22,910 nt of DNA from Pararhodobacter sp. GTDB taxonomy: Bacteria > Pseudomonadota > Alphaproteobacteria > Rhodobacterales > Rhodobacteraceae. The position numbers were made by a program, and so were the translations under genes. The stretch is from assembly GCF_034676545.1 (NCBI RefSeq), contig NZ_JAUCBZ010000014.1:1-22910 (forward strand), in the 5' to 3' direction. Shown one piece after another: positions 22,191 to 22,910 of this stretch (position 1 is its first letter; each line of letters opens with the position of its first letter). The notes under the pieces are model-generated. The model did not search any database. It worked only from the letters and a program-made list of their open reading frames with translations, and was not told the DNA's origin.

Positions 22191-22906
22191 TCAGGCGCTG
22201 GAGGCAGATTGGCTGGTGGCGCTGGCGTCCAGCCCCTCGGACTCGGCCTGGCTGCTGGGCTGAGCCAGTGACTTGCTGGCGGCTGCGTGGTTGAAGACCA
22301 TGTTCAGGATAATGGCGACGACGGCAGCGGAACTGATTCCGGATTGGAAAATGGTGGAAAACCATTCCGGGAAATCCTTGTAGAAGTCAGGCGCGCCAGG
22401 ATTGCCGCCCATCGCCCAGAAGGTAGCGACCGGCATCAAGGTCAGCCCAATCGTGGTGATGACGATACCAGTGACCAAGGGCGGAAAAACCGGATGACAC
22501 GCGCAAAAACAGGGATAATGACCAAGCCCAGAAAGGAGGCTGCCATGACGGCGCCAAAGATGGCTGGCAAGCCTCCCCCTGTGTTCAGGATGGCAATCAT
22601 GGTGGCCACTCCGGCAAATGAAACGCCTTGTACCAGGGGAAGTTGGGCGCCAAAAAATGGCACGCCCAGCGTTTGCAGCAAGGTTGCCAAGCCCCCCATG
22701 AACAAGCAGGCGGTAATCAATAAGCCCAGTTCGTCGGCAGGCAGGCCGGCTGCTTCGCCAATGATCAAGGGGACGGCGATGATGCCCCCATACATGGTCA
22801 GCACGTGCTGCAATCCAAATGCCAGATTGGCACCCAATCCGGGATTCTCGTCTTCCGGTCGCAACGCCGGTGTGCTGCGATTGACGGATATTTTGAATGT
22901 ACTCAT
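22191..22906 (-). pseudogene. NCS2-family uracil/xanthine permease with frameshift and internal deletion
   Basis: Nucleobase:cation symporter-2 proteins are about 450 aa; here two frames together give about 240. The first (start 22906) carries the family N-terminus (GLQHVLTMYGGIIAVPLIIG, LLQTLGVPFFGAQLPLVQG). A one-base loss at about 22481-22489 shifts frame within RFF-P-LVTG. The second frame continues VTGIVITTIGLTLMPVA and AMGGNPGAPDF, then jumps to YKDFPEWFSTIFQSGI near the C-terminus. About 200 residues, including the substrate-binding middle helices, are deleted at about 22383-22388. It cannot encode a working permease. Confidence 0.85.
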
Positions 22907-22910
22907 TGCT

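Overview
The window reads as part of a metal- and metalloid-resistance island in a betaproteobacterium, probably of the Burkholderiales/Alcaligenaceae type. That guess rests on moderately high GC, the contiguous ccmABCDEFGHI order and the family resemblance of the mer, ars, chr and cop genes; no rRNA or marker gene is present to confirm it. Several genes are decayed and two insertion sequences lie at the right side, so the segment looks like a mosaic assembled and pruned by recombination.

Layout. 1-1640 (-): N-terminal two thirds of a copper/silver-type P1B-ATPase running off the left edge. 1926-2540 (-): SAM-dependent methyltransferase. 2816-4036 (+): ChrA chromate transporter. 4064-5561 (-): MerR followed by a DMT/EamA transporter with a histidine-rich tail, divergent from merT-merP-GDCCVxC protein (5602-6497, +) across a canonical mer operator. 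No merA is present. 6563-7911 (-): an ars operon read as arsR-arsI-arsC-acr3, with arsC reduced to a 29-codon remnant and acr3 cut after about 126 residues. 8112-8916 (-): two small exported proteins, one extremely Met/Gly-rich. 9059-17086 (-): a complete cytochrome c maturation operon, ccmA to ccmI, followed by a TlpA-like thioredoxin, ccdA and a broken DUF411 gene. 17293-17649 (-): an orphan CzcI-like protein. 17904-18612 (+): a MerR-type 19-bp-spacer promoter, a decayed CopA N-terminus and a CueR-like regulator that lacks its second copper-ligand cysteine. 18888-21847: an IS3-family 5' remnant interrupted by an IS66-family element with recognisable inverted ends. 22191-22906 (-): an NCS2 nucleobase permease with a frameshift and a large internal deletion.

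How the parts fit. The Cu/Ag ATPase, ChrA, mer uptake proteins, ArsI and the exported small proteins all deal with thiophilic metals or oxyanions. The ccm block supplies periplasmic c-type cytochrome assembly, and its reductant arm (CcdA, CcmG, CcmH, TlpA-like) handles periplasmic thiols, a target of these metals. The most unusual points are: a mer locus with importers but no reductase, whose MerR is joined to a His-rich DMT transporter; three metal-related genes whose start codon sits exactly 6 nt after a -10 hexamer, implying leaderless mRNAs; and a CueR/CopA pair that has lost metal ligands on both sides.
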